NCBI GenBank assembly: GCA_947259585.1
Contig: CAMYMV010000022.1
Span: forward strand, 1-64,000
Direction: 5' to 3'
DNA from: an uncultured Gemmatimonadales bacterium
GTDB taxonomy: Bacteria > Gemmatimonadota > Gemmatimonadetes > Palauibacterales > Palauibacteraceae
Length of the DNA stretch: 64,000 bases
Shown: piece by piece, positions 16,846-24,393 of the stretch
Layout: each line of letters begins with the position of its first letter
How positions within the stretch are numbered: position 1 is the first letter of the stretch
The notes under the pieces: model-generated
Database searches by the model: none
What the model saw: the letters and a program-made list of their open reading frames with translations, nothing else
What the model was told of the DNA's origin: nothing
Translations under genes and position numbers: made by a program

Positions 16846-18471
16846 ATGACGAGGTTGCGAGCTATCCGAATTCGCGCATCGATCGCCGCGGCACTGACCG
16901 CCGGTCTGGCCGCCTGCACGACTGACTCGACTGGCCCCGCGCCGCCGCCACCTCCTCCGCCACCCACCCCCGCCGAGGTCAGCATCGCGGGCTTGGTGGA
17001 CGCCGACACCGGGGAGGATCTACCCGAGAGCGGCGACGGAATCATGGTGAGCGGCCGGATAGGCGTGCTGGTGGACTACGATCCCGGTTCCTCGAGCCTC
17101 CAATCGCTCGACGTGCTCTTCGAGCATGCATCGGGAGCCACGGAGACGGTTCCCTGCGCCGAGGCAGTCCTGGGCTCGTTGAGCCAGGGTGCGATCGGCA
17201 TCAGTGCAGATGTGCAGAGCGTTCAGTGTGTCATCGACACGAGCGTGGGCGCCGGGGCCTGCCAGGGTCAGGCGATGTCGGCTCGCTTCGCCAACGGCAC
17301 CTACACCGTCTCGACGGAGCTGACGCTGCAGGATGGAACCACCGCCAGTGACGACGGAGACGATCCCCTGATCTTCGACAACGGCGAAGCCTCCGGAGGC
17401 ATGGCCCTCGACATCGGTCCCCGCGTCGTGAGCGTCGGAGACGATTTCCCCGACTTCGGCGTCGAGGCGGGCGTCGGCTTCTGGGGCGGGCCTCGCGATC
17501 TTTCCTGGCGGGCCTGCCCCGTTGTCTTCGACCCCGAGCTGGCGGACATCTGCAGGGTCGAGATCTCGGGCGGGACGTTGGATGGCACCGGCGACCTGGA
17601 CCTCGGTAACGGCCCGGGTCAGCGGGCTTCCAGCGAGGCGCCGTTCACCTACACGGCCGCCTACCGGGATGCGGATGGCGAGCCGGTGAACGAGGGTCTC
17701 GTCGAGGATGACCCCACCGGTGGCGGACACGTCATCGGGGACGGACCGACGGGCTTCAAGGTTCTCCTCTGCGACGGTACCGACGTGACGGCGTTCTTCG
17801 GGATGGAGAGCGATGTTCGCCACCTCGATACGACCGCGCCCTCATGCTCCGGGGGGAGCTGCGCGCCGGAGATCGCAGGGATGGCCGTCCTCCAGAACGG
17901 CCTCTACAGTGATGGTGCTATCACGCTCGGCGGGCTCTCCGACGGAGGCGTCGGTGGGGTCTACGGCGTGACAACGATCGTGGACGCTTACGAATTCGAC
18001 TCGGGCGACCCCGACGACCAGGAGCTCTTCCTCGAGAGCCCGGAAACCATCGCCGATCTGCCCGAGGACGACGGGTGTGGATCGGGGGAAACCACCGACA
18101 GCGCGGCACAGCTCGGCTGCGGAGGGACGGAGGCTGGGCTACCCGTGGACGCCTACTTCCTCGTGGTCGCGGAAGTGGCGGACCTGCTGGGCAACGCCCT
18201 CGGAGACGGGAACATGGACCGGGAGATCGGCGACGAGTTCTCGGACAGCGATGAGCTCGGCGTGGACCGGACCGCGCCCTCCCTCGATGAGCTCGAGCCG
18301 CCCCAGGAGGATCCCGCGTTCGTGTGGAACCCGGACCTCACGGGCGCCGGCTGCCCCGATGCGGCTCCTGGATCGCCGGATTGCGAGACGATCATGTGGG
18401 AGTCTGTGGATCCTGATCTGGCAAGCGGCGATGACCCGGCCGGTCCGATGATGATGGAGACGGTCAGTTGA
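16846..18471 (+). CDS. large surface lipoprotein, N-terminal part
   Basis: ATG 16846 gives 541 residues. A lipoprotein signal ends LTAGLAAC, followed by a proline-rich linker (PAPPPPPPPPTPAEV) and then acidic, glycine-rich beta-structure. Many Cys pairs are visible (VPCAEAV, VQCVID, CQGQ, WRACPVVF, DICRVE), suggesting a disulfide-bonded extracellular protein with Ig-like repeats such as LDTTAPS and VDRTAPSLDEL. The frame closes at TGA 18469-18471, and the same kind of sequence continues in another frame from 18468, so the gene is probably one longer protein broken by a frameshift. Confidence 0.65.
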   Translation: MTRLRAIRIRASIAAALTAGLAACTTDSTGPAPPPPPPPPTPAEVSIAGLVDADTGEDLPESGDGIMVSGRIGVLVDYDPGSSSLQSLDVLFEHASGATETVPCAEAVLGSLSQGAIGISADVQSVQCVIDTSVGAGACQGQAMSARFANGTYTVSTELTLQDGTTASDDGDDPLIFDNGEASGGMALDIGPRVVSVGDDFPDFGVEAGVGFWGGPRDLSWRACPVVFDPELADICRVEISGGTLDGTGDLDLGNGPGQRASSEAPFTYTAAYRDADGEPVNEGLVEDDPTGGGHVIGDGPTGFKVLLCDGTDVTAFFGMESDVRHLDTTAPSCSGGSCAPEIAGMAVLQNGLYSDGAITLGGLSDGGVGGVYGVTTIVDAYEFDSGDPDDQELFLESPETIADLPEDDGCGSGETTDSAAQLGCGGTEAGLPVDAYFLVVAEVADLLGNALGDGNMDREIGDEFSDSDELGVDRTAPSLDELEPPQEDPAFVWNPDLTGAGCPDAAPGSPDCETIMWESVDPDLASGDDPAGPMMMETVS

Positions 18472-19163
18472 TCGAGGCCGAAATCCTGGCCAGCCCGGGG
18501 GGCGGCAACGACGACGAGCTCCTCTCTGCCAGCAACGCCGGCCTGGGCCCGGACATGTTCGAGGCGTTCTTCTGCGGCGGCGGCGGGAGCGGTGCGGAGT
18601 GCGACGGCACAGACGACGGAGAGTTCTCTGTCGAGATCCGGACGAACGACCAGGCCGTGAAGGAGAACAACGCCCGCTCCCAGGTGCTCACCTTCGTGCT
18701 GGACGTGACGCCGCCGGTGGTGGGCTTTGGGGGAATCACCGGACTCAACTCCTCCAACGCCGCATCGGTCAACTTCGTCCTGGCCGCTAGCGTCACGGAC
18801 CGCAACGGTGACGGAACGGCGGTGGCCGACGCAACCGTCCAGGTCACGATCGATGGTGGGGATGGAACCTGCGACGGCACCGGTGGCGGCGATGATTCCG
18901 TCTCGGAGGCGGACGTGCTCGTCTCTCCGAACGACGACAGCAGCGGCGCCACGGTCACGGTCGACGTCACGGATCAGGTGAACTCCAACGGCGGTGACTT
19001 CGAGGTGACCTTTACCGCCGAGAACCAGGACGGCAACCTCGGTACGGGCACCTACGACTACTGCTTCATCCTCACCGGAGATGACGGGGCGAGGCGTAAA
19101 GACGGCACCGAGGATGGCATCGAGTCGACCTCCTCAGCCCAGAAGACCTTCGAGTGGCAGTAG
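18468..19163 (+). CDS. large surface lipoprotein, C-terminal part
   Basis: This 231-residue frame starts at a TTG that overlaps the upstream stop (TTGA). It has no signal peptide. Its composition matches the upstream part: acidic, Gly/Asp-rich beta repeats (VTPPVVGFGGITGLNSSN, VTDRNGDGTAVADATVQV), paired Cys and a final aromatic EWQ. It is most likely the displaced end of the protein encoded at 16846-18471. A separate, translationally coupled protein is less likely because it could not be exported on its own. Confidence 0.55.
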   Translation: MIEAEILASPGGGNDDELLSASNAGLGPDMFEAFFCGGGGSGAECDGTDDGEFSVEIRTNDQAVKENNARSQVLTFVLDVTPPVVGFGGITGLNSSNAASVNFVLAASVTDRNGDGTAVADATVQVTIDGGDGTCDGTGGGDDSVSEADVLVSPNDDSSGATVTVDVTDQVNSNGGDFEVTFTAENQDGNLGTGTYDYCFILTGDDGARRKDGTEDGIESTSSAQKTFEWQ

Positions 19164-19196
19164 ATTGCTGCCCAAGATCATGTAGCTGAAGCAGAT

Positions 19197-19228
19197 GCGG
19201 CGGCCCGGCCACCGAGCCGGGTCGCCGC
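19197..19228 (+). terminator. strong GC hairpin, probable terminator
   Basis: GCGGCGGCCCGGC (19197-19209) pairs with GCCGGGTCGCCGC (19216-19228): thirteen pairs including one G-T, six-base loop, 33 bases after the stop codon of the lipoprotein gene. There is no T-run, so it is hairpin-only evidence. Confidence 0.45.
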
Positions 19229-19327
19229 TGCAGTGCCCTCCGGCGCCTCGCCAAGGCGGCTGTAAGGTTTCTCCACCCCAGCGCATCAAACCTCTTGCCC
19301 GCAGCTGTTGCGTGATGGATCACCGGG

Positions 19328-19516
19328 ATGGAGGCCGAAGTGCAAGAACTGTCCCCGCTGTACGGCAAGCAAATGGGTCAGCGCATAGAAGGCCGACGCA
19401 TCGTAAAACGCTACGATGCGCCGAAATGGGCTGCGGCATCTGTCGCTGCCATAGCCTCGATTCTCGTCTTCCTGCTACTCGGTGTGATTCGTCTGCTCAT
19501 CAGGATGGGGGGCTAA
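19328..19516 (+). CDS. possible single-span membrane protein
   Basis: An ATG ORF of 62 residues has a charged N-terminal half (MGQRIEGRRIVKRYDAPK) followed by one transmembrane helix (AAASVAAIASILVFLLLGVIRLLI). There is no convincing ribosome site before the ATG. It is followed by another small membrane ORF on the same strand. No family is recognised. Confidence 0.35.
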   Translation: MEAEVQELSPLYGKQMGQRIEGRRIVKRYDAPKWAAASVAAIASILVFLLLGVIRLLIRMGG

Positions 19517-19562
19517 CTCTTCGCTACGCCGCCTGCCAACGCTACCAGGAGGAGGGTGCGTC

Positions 19563-19682
19563 ATGGAGCGGAACGACCGAACAGGCGAGAGGTTTCAGCT
19601 GGATATGGCCATCTTGGCACTCGCATTCGTCATCTCGTGTGGGCTGGCGGCGCTCGTGGGCCTCACGATCGCCGTTTTCTGA
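19563..19682 (+). CDS. 39-residue membrane peptide
   Basis: A short ORF has a very strong ribosome site (AGGAGGAGGG, 19547-19556) seven bases before its ATG. It encodes a hydrophilic start (MERNDRTGERFQLD) and one transmembrane helix (MAILALAFVISCGLAALVGLTIAV). The quality of the ribosome site makes this more credible than most ORFs of this size. Function unknown. Confidence 0.45.
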   Translation: MERNDRTGERFQLDMAILALAFVISCGLAALVGLTIAVF

Positions 19683-20081
19683 GCACCCGTGCGTCTCGAG
19701 ATTCTCGGCCATCTCGCGAGCCTGGATCTCGAATCCGGTAGGGAATTCCACCACAGACGGCCGCGAGGATCGCACGACAGACACGGGATCGGGTGCTGGC
19801 TAGAATAGCGCGAAGCTGCTCAGGAACGCCCAAGACCGGAGGTCTGCGCTGACTCTCGAGTTGCGCCTCGTGCGCTTGATCCCGCTGGCGATCGCTCTTC
19901 TTCTGCTCTTCAGCGGCCTTCCCTAGGGCTGCCGCGTCGGTGTGCGGGGCTGCGCACTGATCGGTCGTCGTCCCGATCGCAAGCCAGAGTCACCCGTCCA
20001 ACCCGCAAAACCCGCAAGTAGAAAGCCGTACCGGTCGCTACAAACCCGGAGCTTACGAGCCGCCTGCGTGTACTCGGCGGG
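19683..20081. other. intergenic region, no gene recognised
   Basis: About 400 bases lie between the small membrane ORF and the deacetylase. A hydrophobic run (RLIPLAIALLLLFSGLP then TAG) can be read from a GTG at 19870, with GGAGG some 35 bases earlier. It looks like a bare signal peptide or a decayed gene start. The repeated motif AACCCGC(A) at about 20000-20020 is too short to interpret. No RNA gene is recognised. Confidence 0.35.
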
Positions 20082-20816
20082 ATGCGCAACCTCCGAGCGT
20101 TCCGGAAGAGGCCCTCGCGCCGGTCGCTGACCGCGGGCTCGACCTTTGCCCTGGTCGCGGTGCTGGCCGTGGCGATCCCGCTCAACCCGAGCTGGGTGGT
20201 CGGGGGCCTCGCCCGGCTCTCGCCCGACGTGACGTACTTCGTCGAGACGGAACGCGCTGCCTTAGCCCTCACGATCGACGACGGTCCGGACCCGGACGCG
20301 ACGCCCCTCATTCTGGAGGTTCTGGAGCGACACGGCGCGCGCGCCACCTTCTTCATCATCAGCGACAGGGTCCCCGGAAACGAGGCTTTGCTCAGGCGGA
20401 TACTCGACGAGGGCCACGAGATCGCCAACCACCTCACTCGCGAGCAGCCGAGCATCCTTCTGCCCCCGCAGCGCTTCGACGAGGAGTTCCGCGCCGCCCA
20501 TGAGACCCTGTCGAGATACCAGGAGTCCAGGTGGTTCCGGCCGGGGTCGGGTCTGTACGACGATGAGATGCTGTCGACGGTAGGCCGGTACGGGTACTCG
20601 ACGGCGTTGGGCTCGGTCTACCCGTACGATGCCCAGATCCCATCGGCCTGGTTTGCCGAGCGGTACATCCTCGCCAACGCTGGACCGGGCGCGATCATCG
20701 TGCTGCACGACGTCGGCGCCCGCGGTCGGCGCACGGCGGCCGCGCTCGACGCGATCCTACCCGAGCTCACGGCCCGCGGACTCGAGGTGACGACGCTCTC
20801 CGACCTGGCGGACTAG
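20082..20816 (+). CDS. polysaccharide deacetylase-family (NodB-type) protein
   Basis: The 244-residue protein has an N-terminal membrane anchor or signal (FALVAVLAVAIPL) and the carbohydrate-esterase-4 motifs. Motif 1 is TIDDGPD (base Asp and metal Asp); motif 2 is HEIANH with two His; motif 3 is FRPGSG; motif 5 is IIVLHD. All metal ligands are present, so it should be an active metal-dependent N-deacetylase acting on cell-wall or exported polysaccharide. The gene ends in CTAG shared with the convergent diguanylate-cyclase gene. Confidence 0.85.
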   Translation: MRNLRAFRKRPSRRSLTAGSTFALVAVLAVAIPLNPSWVVGGLARLSPDVTYFVETERAALALTIDDGPDPDATPLILEVLERHGARATFFIISDRVPGNEALLRRILDEGHEIANHLTREQPSILLPPQRFDEEFRAAHETLSRYQESRWFRPGSGLYDDEMLSTVGRYGYSTALGSVYPYDAQIPSAWFAERYILANAGPGAIIVLHDVGARGRRTAAALDAILPELTARGLEVTTLSDLAD

Positions 20817-21721
20817 AGAGTGCAGACGCGGTTCTTGCCGGAGGCCTTGGCCCGGTAGAGAGCCTCGTCGGCCGCGGCGATCACCTGGATGAGATCCGTT
20901 CCGTCATCCGGGAAGGACGCGACCCCGATGCTGATGGTCGGCTTCAGCGGAACCGCGTCCCTCTCGAGGCCGGCGTTCTCCAGCTCCCCACGAATCTCCT
21001 CCGCCACGACGGCCGCGCTCTCCGCGTCCAGGCGTGGGAGGAAGGCGGTGAATTCGTCCCCCCCGAACCGACAAGCCTCGCCCCGCTCTCCGAGAACCCG
21101 GGCGATGAGCTTTCCCGTCTCCTGGATGGAGTACGCCCCGAACAGGTGGCCGTGCGTGTCGTTGATCCCCTTGAGACCGTCGAGGTCCATCATGAGGACG
21201 GAGAGGCACGCACCGCGGTTCGCGGCAACCCTCAGGGACAGCTCGAGCGCATGGTCGAACTTCCGCTTGGACTGGAGGCCCGTGAGCGCATCCGTGCCCA
21301 GGAGGTACCCGACCTGGCCCGCGAACTCGAGGTCGATGTCGTCGGCGAGGAAGAATCGGAGCACCGTCTGGCCGATGAACACCTTGTCTCCGTCTCGGAG
21401 AGAGATCGTTTCCTTCAGCGGCAGGCTGCCCACCTGCGTGCCGTTGGTCGAGCCCAGGTCCCGGGCCACGTAGCTGCCGTCCGGGCGGGCGGAGATCTCG
21501 CAGTGCTGCCGGGACGCCCGCAGGTCTCCGATCACCAGGTCGCACTCCGAAGACCTGCCGATGACCGCGCGATTCTTCAGGACCAGATGCTTCCCGAGGT
21601 CGGCCTCGTGGCCCTGGATCAGGGTCAGGCAGCCTGTGCGCGACTCGATCTGCGATTTCAGATACTCCGCGAGACCGGGGAACGCGCCGACTCGAGTCTT
21701 GTCGGGATCGTCTTTCGTCAT
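20813..21721 (-). CDS. FHA-domain diguanylate cyclase
   Basis: The 302-residue cytoplasmic protein has an FHA domain at about residues 45-120 (GRSSECDLVIGDLRASRQHCEI and LGSTNGT), which binds phosphothreonine. A GGDEF domain follows at about 140-300: DALTGLQSKRKFD, MMDLDGLKGINDTHGH, and an intact RFGGDEF (GGDEF at 220-224). No RxxD inhibitory site precedes the GGDEF. It is expected to make cyclic-di-GMP under control of a Ser/Thr kinase signal. ATG 21721 is chosen for its GAGGAG upstream; the longer frame to 21886 has no support. It overlaps the deacetylase gene end-to-end by four bases. Confidence 0.88.
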   Translation of the reverse strand: MTKDDPDKTRVGAFPGLAEYLKSQIESRTGCLTLIQGHEADLGKHLVLKNRAVIGRSSECDLVIGDLRASRQHCEISARPDGSYVARDLGSTNGTQVGSLPLKETISLRDGDKVFIGQTVLRFFLADDIDLEFAGQVGYLLGTDALTGLQSKRKFDHALELSLRVAANRGACLSVLMMDLDGLKGINDTHGHLFGAYSIQETGKLIARVLGERGEACRFGGDEFTAFLPRLDAESAAVVAEEIRGELENAGLERDAVPLKPTISIGVASFPDDGTDLIQVIAAADEALYRAKASGKNRVCTL

Positions 21722-21945
21722 TCGCGCTCCTCGCTCGACGTCCGGTTCGTCACTTCCATGATAACCTGGGGCGTGGACAGTCCCGTCGGCCAGCGCCGGC
21801 GGGTCCCATGCGCCGCGAGCCAGGCATATATTGCTCGGCGGGACTCGGGTCGAGAGTATCTCGTGAGGGTCCGAAATGTCACACAAGGTGCTGCTGCCTC
21901 GAAACGACCGTAGCCAATCATCGAGGCGATTCTAGGAGGGAGATC

Positions 21946-22665
21946 ATGCGTAAAGTGTTTTCAGGTCGCTTCACCCTGGCCATAGGCGTACTCGCCGCCG
22001 TCGCTCTCGTACCGCCGACAGCCTTCGGCCAGACGTCGGACAGCGACAACTACCAGCTGCGTCGTCTGGCCGGTCACGGCTTGTACGCGCGCGGATACCC
22101 GGCGGAGGCATTCTTCATTCTCGACGCGCTCGGCGACAACGCGCTCGCGGCCGGCGATACGGCGGGCGCGATTCAGGCGTATCACGACGCGGCCTGGATC
22201 GCGGGTGACGAGGCCAAGAAGGCCGACGCGATGTTCGACCCGAAGATGGTCGGCGTCGGCGCGGATCGCAGTCCCAAGCCCGCCGCGGTCGAGTCGCAGC
22301 GTGTGCTCGGCAAAGCGACGGCGATCGGAGGCTCGGACTCGCCCGAGATGGCGCCCCTCCAACTGAATCGCGATCCTCAGGAAGCGGAGGTGGGGCTGGA
22401 CGTCGGCCGTGTCCTGGACGCCCTCGGCGAGCCCTACCTGGCCACGCTGGTGTTCGAGATCATAGGCGATGAAGAGTTGGCGAGCGGCAATGCCGATCTG
22501 GCCGAGAGGGCCTACCGCGAGGGGTGGTACGTCGCCAACGAGGAGTACATGCGTCGCGAGCTCAGCAACGATCCGAAGCAGATCGGGATAGCCGGGCCCA
22601 ACGTCGAGGGCTTCCAGCAGACCGCCGAGCGACTGGACGAGAAGGCCAGAAAGGCCGGAGGCTGA
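21946..22665 (+). CDS. exported helical-repeat (TPR-like) protein
   Basis: The 239-residue product has a Sec signal peptide ending TAFGQ. Two similar alpha-helical segments follow: RRLAGHGLYARGYPAEAFFILDALGDNALAAGDTAGAIQAYHDAAWIAGDEAKK and, near 150-215, a second copy with LGEPYLATLVFEIIGDEELASGNADLAERAYREGWYVANEE. These read as TPR-like pairs. The protein is probably a periplasmic scaffold. A strong AGGAGGG precedes the ATG. No named family is recognised. Confidence 0.65.
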   Translation: MRKVFSGRFTLAIGVLAAVALVPPTAFGQTSDSDNYQLRRLAGHGLYARGYPAEAFFILDALGDNALAAGDTAGAIQAYHDAAWIAGDEAKKADAMFDPKMVGVGADRSPKPAAVESQRVLGKATAIGGSDSPEMAPLQLNRDPQEAEVGLDVGRVLDALGEPYLATLVFEIIGDEELASGNADLAERAYREGWYVANEEYMRRELSNDPKQIGIAGPNVEGFQQTAERLDEKARKAGG

Positions 22666-22682
22666 GGGCAGCGACGTCCGGC

Positions 22683-22707
22683 GCTCCGTGTCCCCGGGAC
22701 GCGGAGC
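22683..22707 (+). terminator. palindromic hairpin, possible terminator
   Basis: The 25 bases 22683-22707 are a near-perfect palindrome (GCTCCGTGTCCC / GGGACGCGGAGC, one G-T pair), 18 bases after the stop of the TPR-like gene. There is no T-run. Confidence 0.4.
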
Positions 22708-22801
22708 TCGATGGTGCCTGAAGATGGAGGCCTTCCTGGCGCGGACGACTTGCTGACGGGCAAGCCGTCGCCCATAGGCGCCGTCAGGTGACGAGCGGCT
22801 G

Positions 22802-23638
22802 ATGTCCCGCCGCGGCTGGCTGGCGATCGCGGTGCTCGTCGTCTGGGCCGCGGCGCTGGGCTGGCACGTCAAGCGCCTCTACCTTCGGCCGAGCCTGGAC
22901 CTGCTCGCCGAGGCCGCTCGCACCATCCCTCCCGGCGCCGCCTATTATGCGGTCTTCCGTGGCGAGAGCCGCGTGGGATGGGCCCAGAACGAGGTCGACA
23001 CCCTGCCGGGAGCCAGCGGCTTCCTGGTGCGCGATCGACTCATCCTCAGAGAGCCGCTCCTCCCCGAGGCGGAGCCGCTGCGCATGGAGGTGGAGGCACG
23101 CCTGGGGCCGACCCTCTCCTTGCGGGGCTTCGAGCTCGAGGCCGCGGGCCTGCCGGGTCTTGGGCGGGTCGGTGGTGAAGTCCACGGTGACACGCTGCTC
23201 GAGCTGGAGATCGGCGGCGAACCGCCCGTCATCTCGAGCCTGCGCCTCGAGGGGCCGCTCTATCTCGCCGGCGTGTGGCCGCTCCGCCTAGCCGCCGAGT
23301 CCCGAATCGAGCCGGGCGACCAATTCCGTCTCCCGATCTTCGATCCCGTGTCGGCTTCCTCGACTGTTGCCACGTTTACGGTCCTGGCGGAGGAGCGGAA
23401 GAGCTTTCCCGACAGCGTCGTCGCTGTTGGGGGCGCCTGGGTGATCGCGCGTGAAGACACGGTCCAGGCGTGGTGGATCGAGCAGGAGATCGCGGGGATC
23501 CGCCTCCGCTCGTGGATCGATGAGGATGGAAGGTTGTTGAGCGCGGAGGCGGCGGGCGCGCTTCGGCTCGAGAGGACCGCATTCGAGCTGGCGCTGTTCG
23601 GCGACAGCGTTCCGGAGACTCCCACGGAGACGCCATGA
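22802..23638 (+). CDS. hypothetical membrane-anchored protein of ABC operon
   Basis: The 278-residue protein has an N-terminal membrane anchor (WLAIAVLVVWAAALGWHV) and an extracytoplasmic beta-rich domain with AYYAVFRGESRVGWAQNEVDTLPG. It resembles uncharacterised proteins that precede ABC-2 or transglutaminase genes. Its stop overlaps the ATPase start by ATGA, so the three genes 22802-26129 form one operon. It may be an accessory subunit of the exporter; the function is not known. Confidence 0.6.
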   Translation: MSRRGWLAIAVLVVWAAALGWHVKRLYLRPSLDLLAEAARTIPPGAAYYAVFRGESRVGWAQNEVDTLPGASGFLVRDRLILREPLLPEAEPLRMEVEARLGPTLSLRGFELEAAGLPGLGRVGGEVHGDTLLELEIGGEPPVISSLRLEGPLYLAGVWPLRLAAESRIEPGDQFRLPIFDPVSASSTVATFTVLAEERKSFPDSVVAVGGAWVIAREDTVQAWWIEQEIAGIRLRSWIDEDGRLLSAEAAGALRLERTAFELALFGDSVPETPTETP

Positions 23639-24393
23639 TCCGATTGGAGGGGCTGACCAAGAGGTACGGTGCCTTCACGGCGGTCGACGCGATCGATCTG
23701 GAGGTGCCGAAGGGCAGTCTGTTCGGCCTCCTGGGGCCGAACGGGGCCGGCAAGACAACGACGCTGAGGATGATCGCCGGAATCCTCCAGCCCGATGAAG
23801 GGCGCGTCCTCGTCGAGGGCTTCGACGTCGTCCGGGATCCCTACCAGGCCAAGCGGCGGCTGGGCTACATACCGGATCGTCCGTTCGTCTACGAGAAGCT
23901 CACAGGCGCCGAGCTGCTTCGGTTCGTGGCCGGGCTGTACGGCCAGGATGGCGCCGCGATCGAAGAGCGCATCGAAGAGCTCCTTCGGCTCTGGGACCTG
24001 GAGCGCTGGGCCGACGAGCTGGTGGAGTCCTATAGCCACGGGATGCGTCAGAAGCTGATCATCTCGGCCGCGCTCGTGCACAGGCCAACGGTTCTGGTGA
24101 TCGACGAGCCGATGGTCGGGCTCGATCCCAAATCGGCACGGCTGCTCAAGGACCTGCTGCGGGCCTTCGCCCAGACCGGCGGCACCGCCCTGATCTCTAC
24201 GCACACGCTTGCCTTCGCCGAAGTACTGTGCGAGCGGATGGCGGTCATCGACACCGGCCGTATCGTGGCGCTCGGGAGCGTCGAGGACCTTCGCGCACAG
24301 GCGAAGGCCGAATCGAGCGGACTGGAGGAGATCTTCCTGCGACTCACGGGCGGTGCGGCCGAGGGGGAGCTGCTTCGAGTGCTGGAAGGTTGA
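23635..24393 (+). CDS. ABC-2-type transporter ATPase
   Basis: The 252-residue ATPase has Walker A GPNGAGKTTT (about 36-45), Q-loop-region LGYIPDRPFVYEKLTG, signature YSHGMRQKL, Walker B VLVIDEPMVGLDP and H-loop STHT. The signature is of the CcmA/NatA class (export of lipids, polysaccharide or drugs). It overlaps the upstream gene by ATGA and the permease by TTGA, so all three are translationally coupled. Confidence 0.88.
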   Translation: MIRLEGLTKRYGAFTAVDAIDLEVPKGSLFGLLGPNGAGKTTTLRMIAGILQPDEGRVLVEGFDVVRDPYQAKRRLGYIPDRPFVYEKLTGAELLRFVAGLYGQDGAAIEERIEELLRLWDLERWADELVESYSHGMRQKLIISAALVHRPTVLVIDEPMVGLDPKSARLLKDLLRAFAQTGGTALISTHTLAFAEVLCERMAVIDTGRIVALGSVEDLRAQAKAESSGLEEIFLRLTGGAAEGELLRVLEG

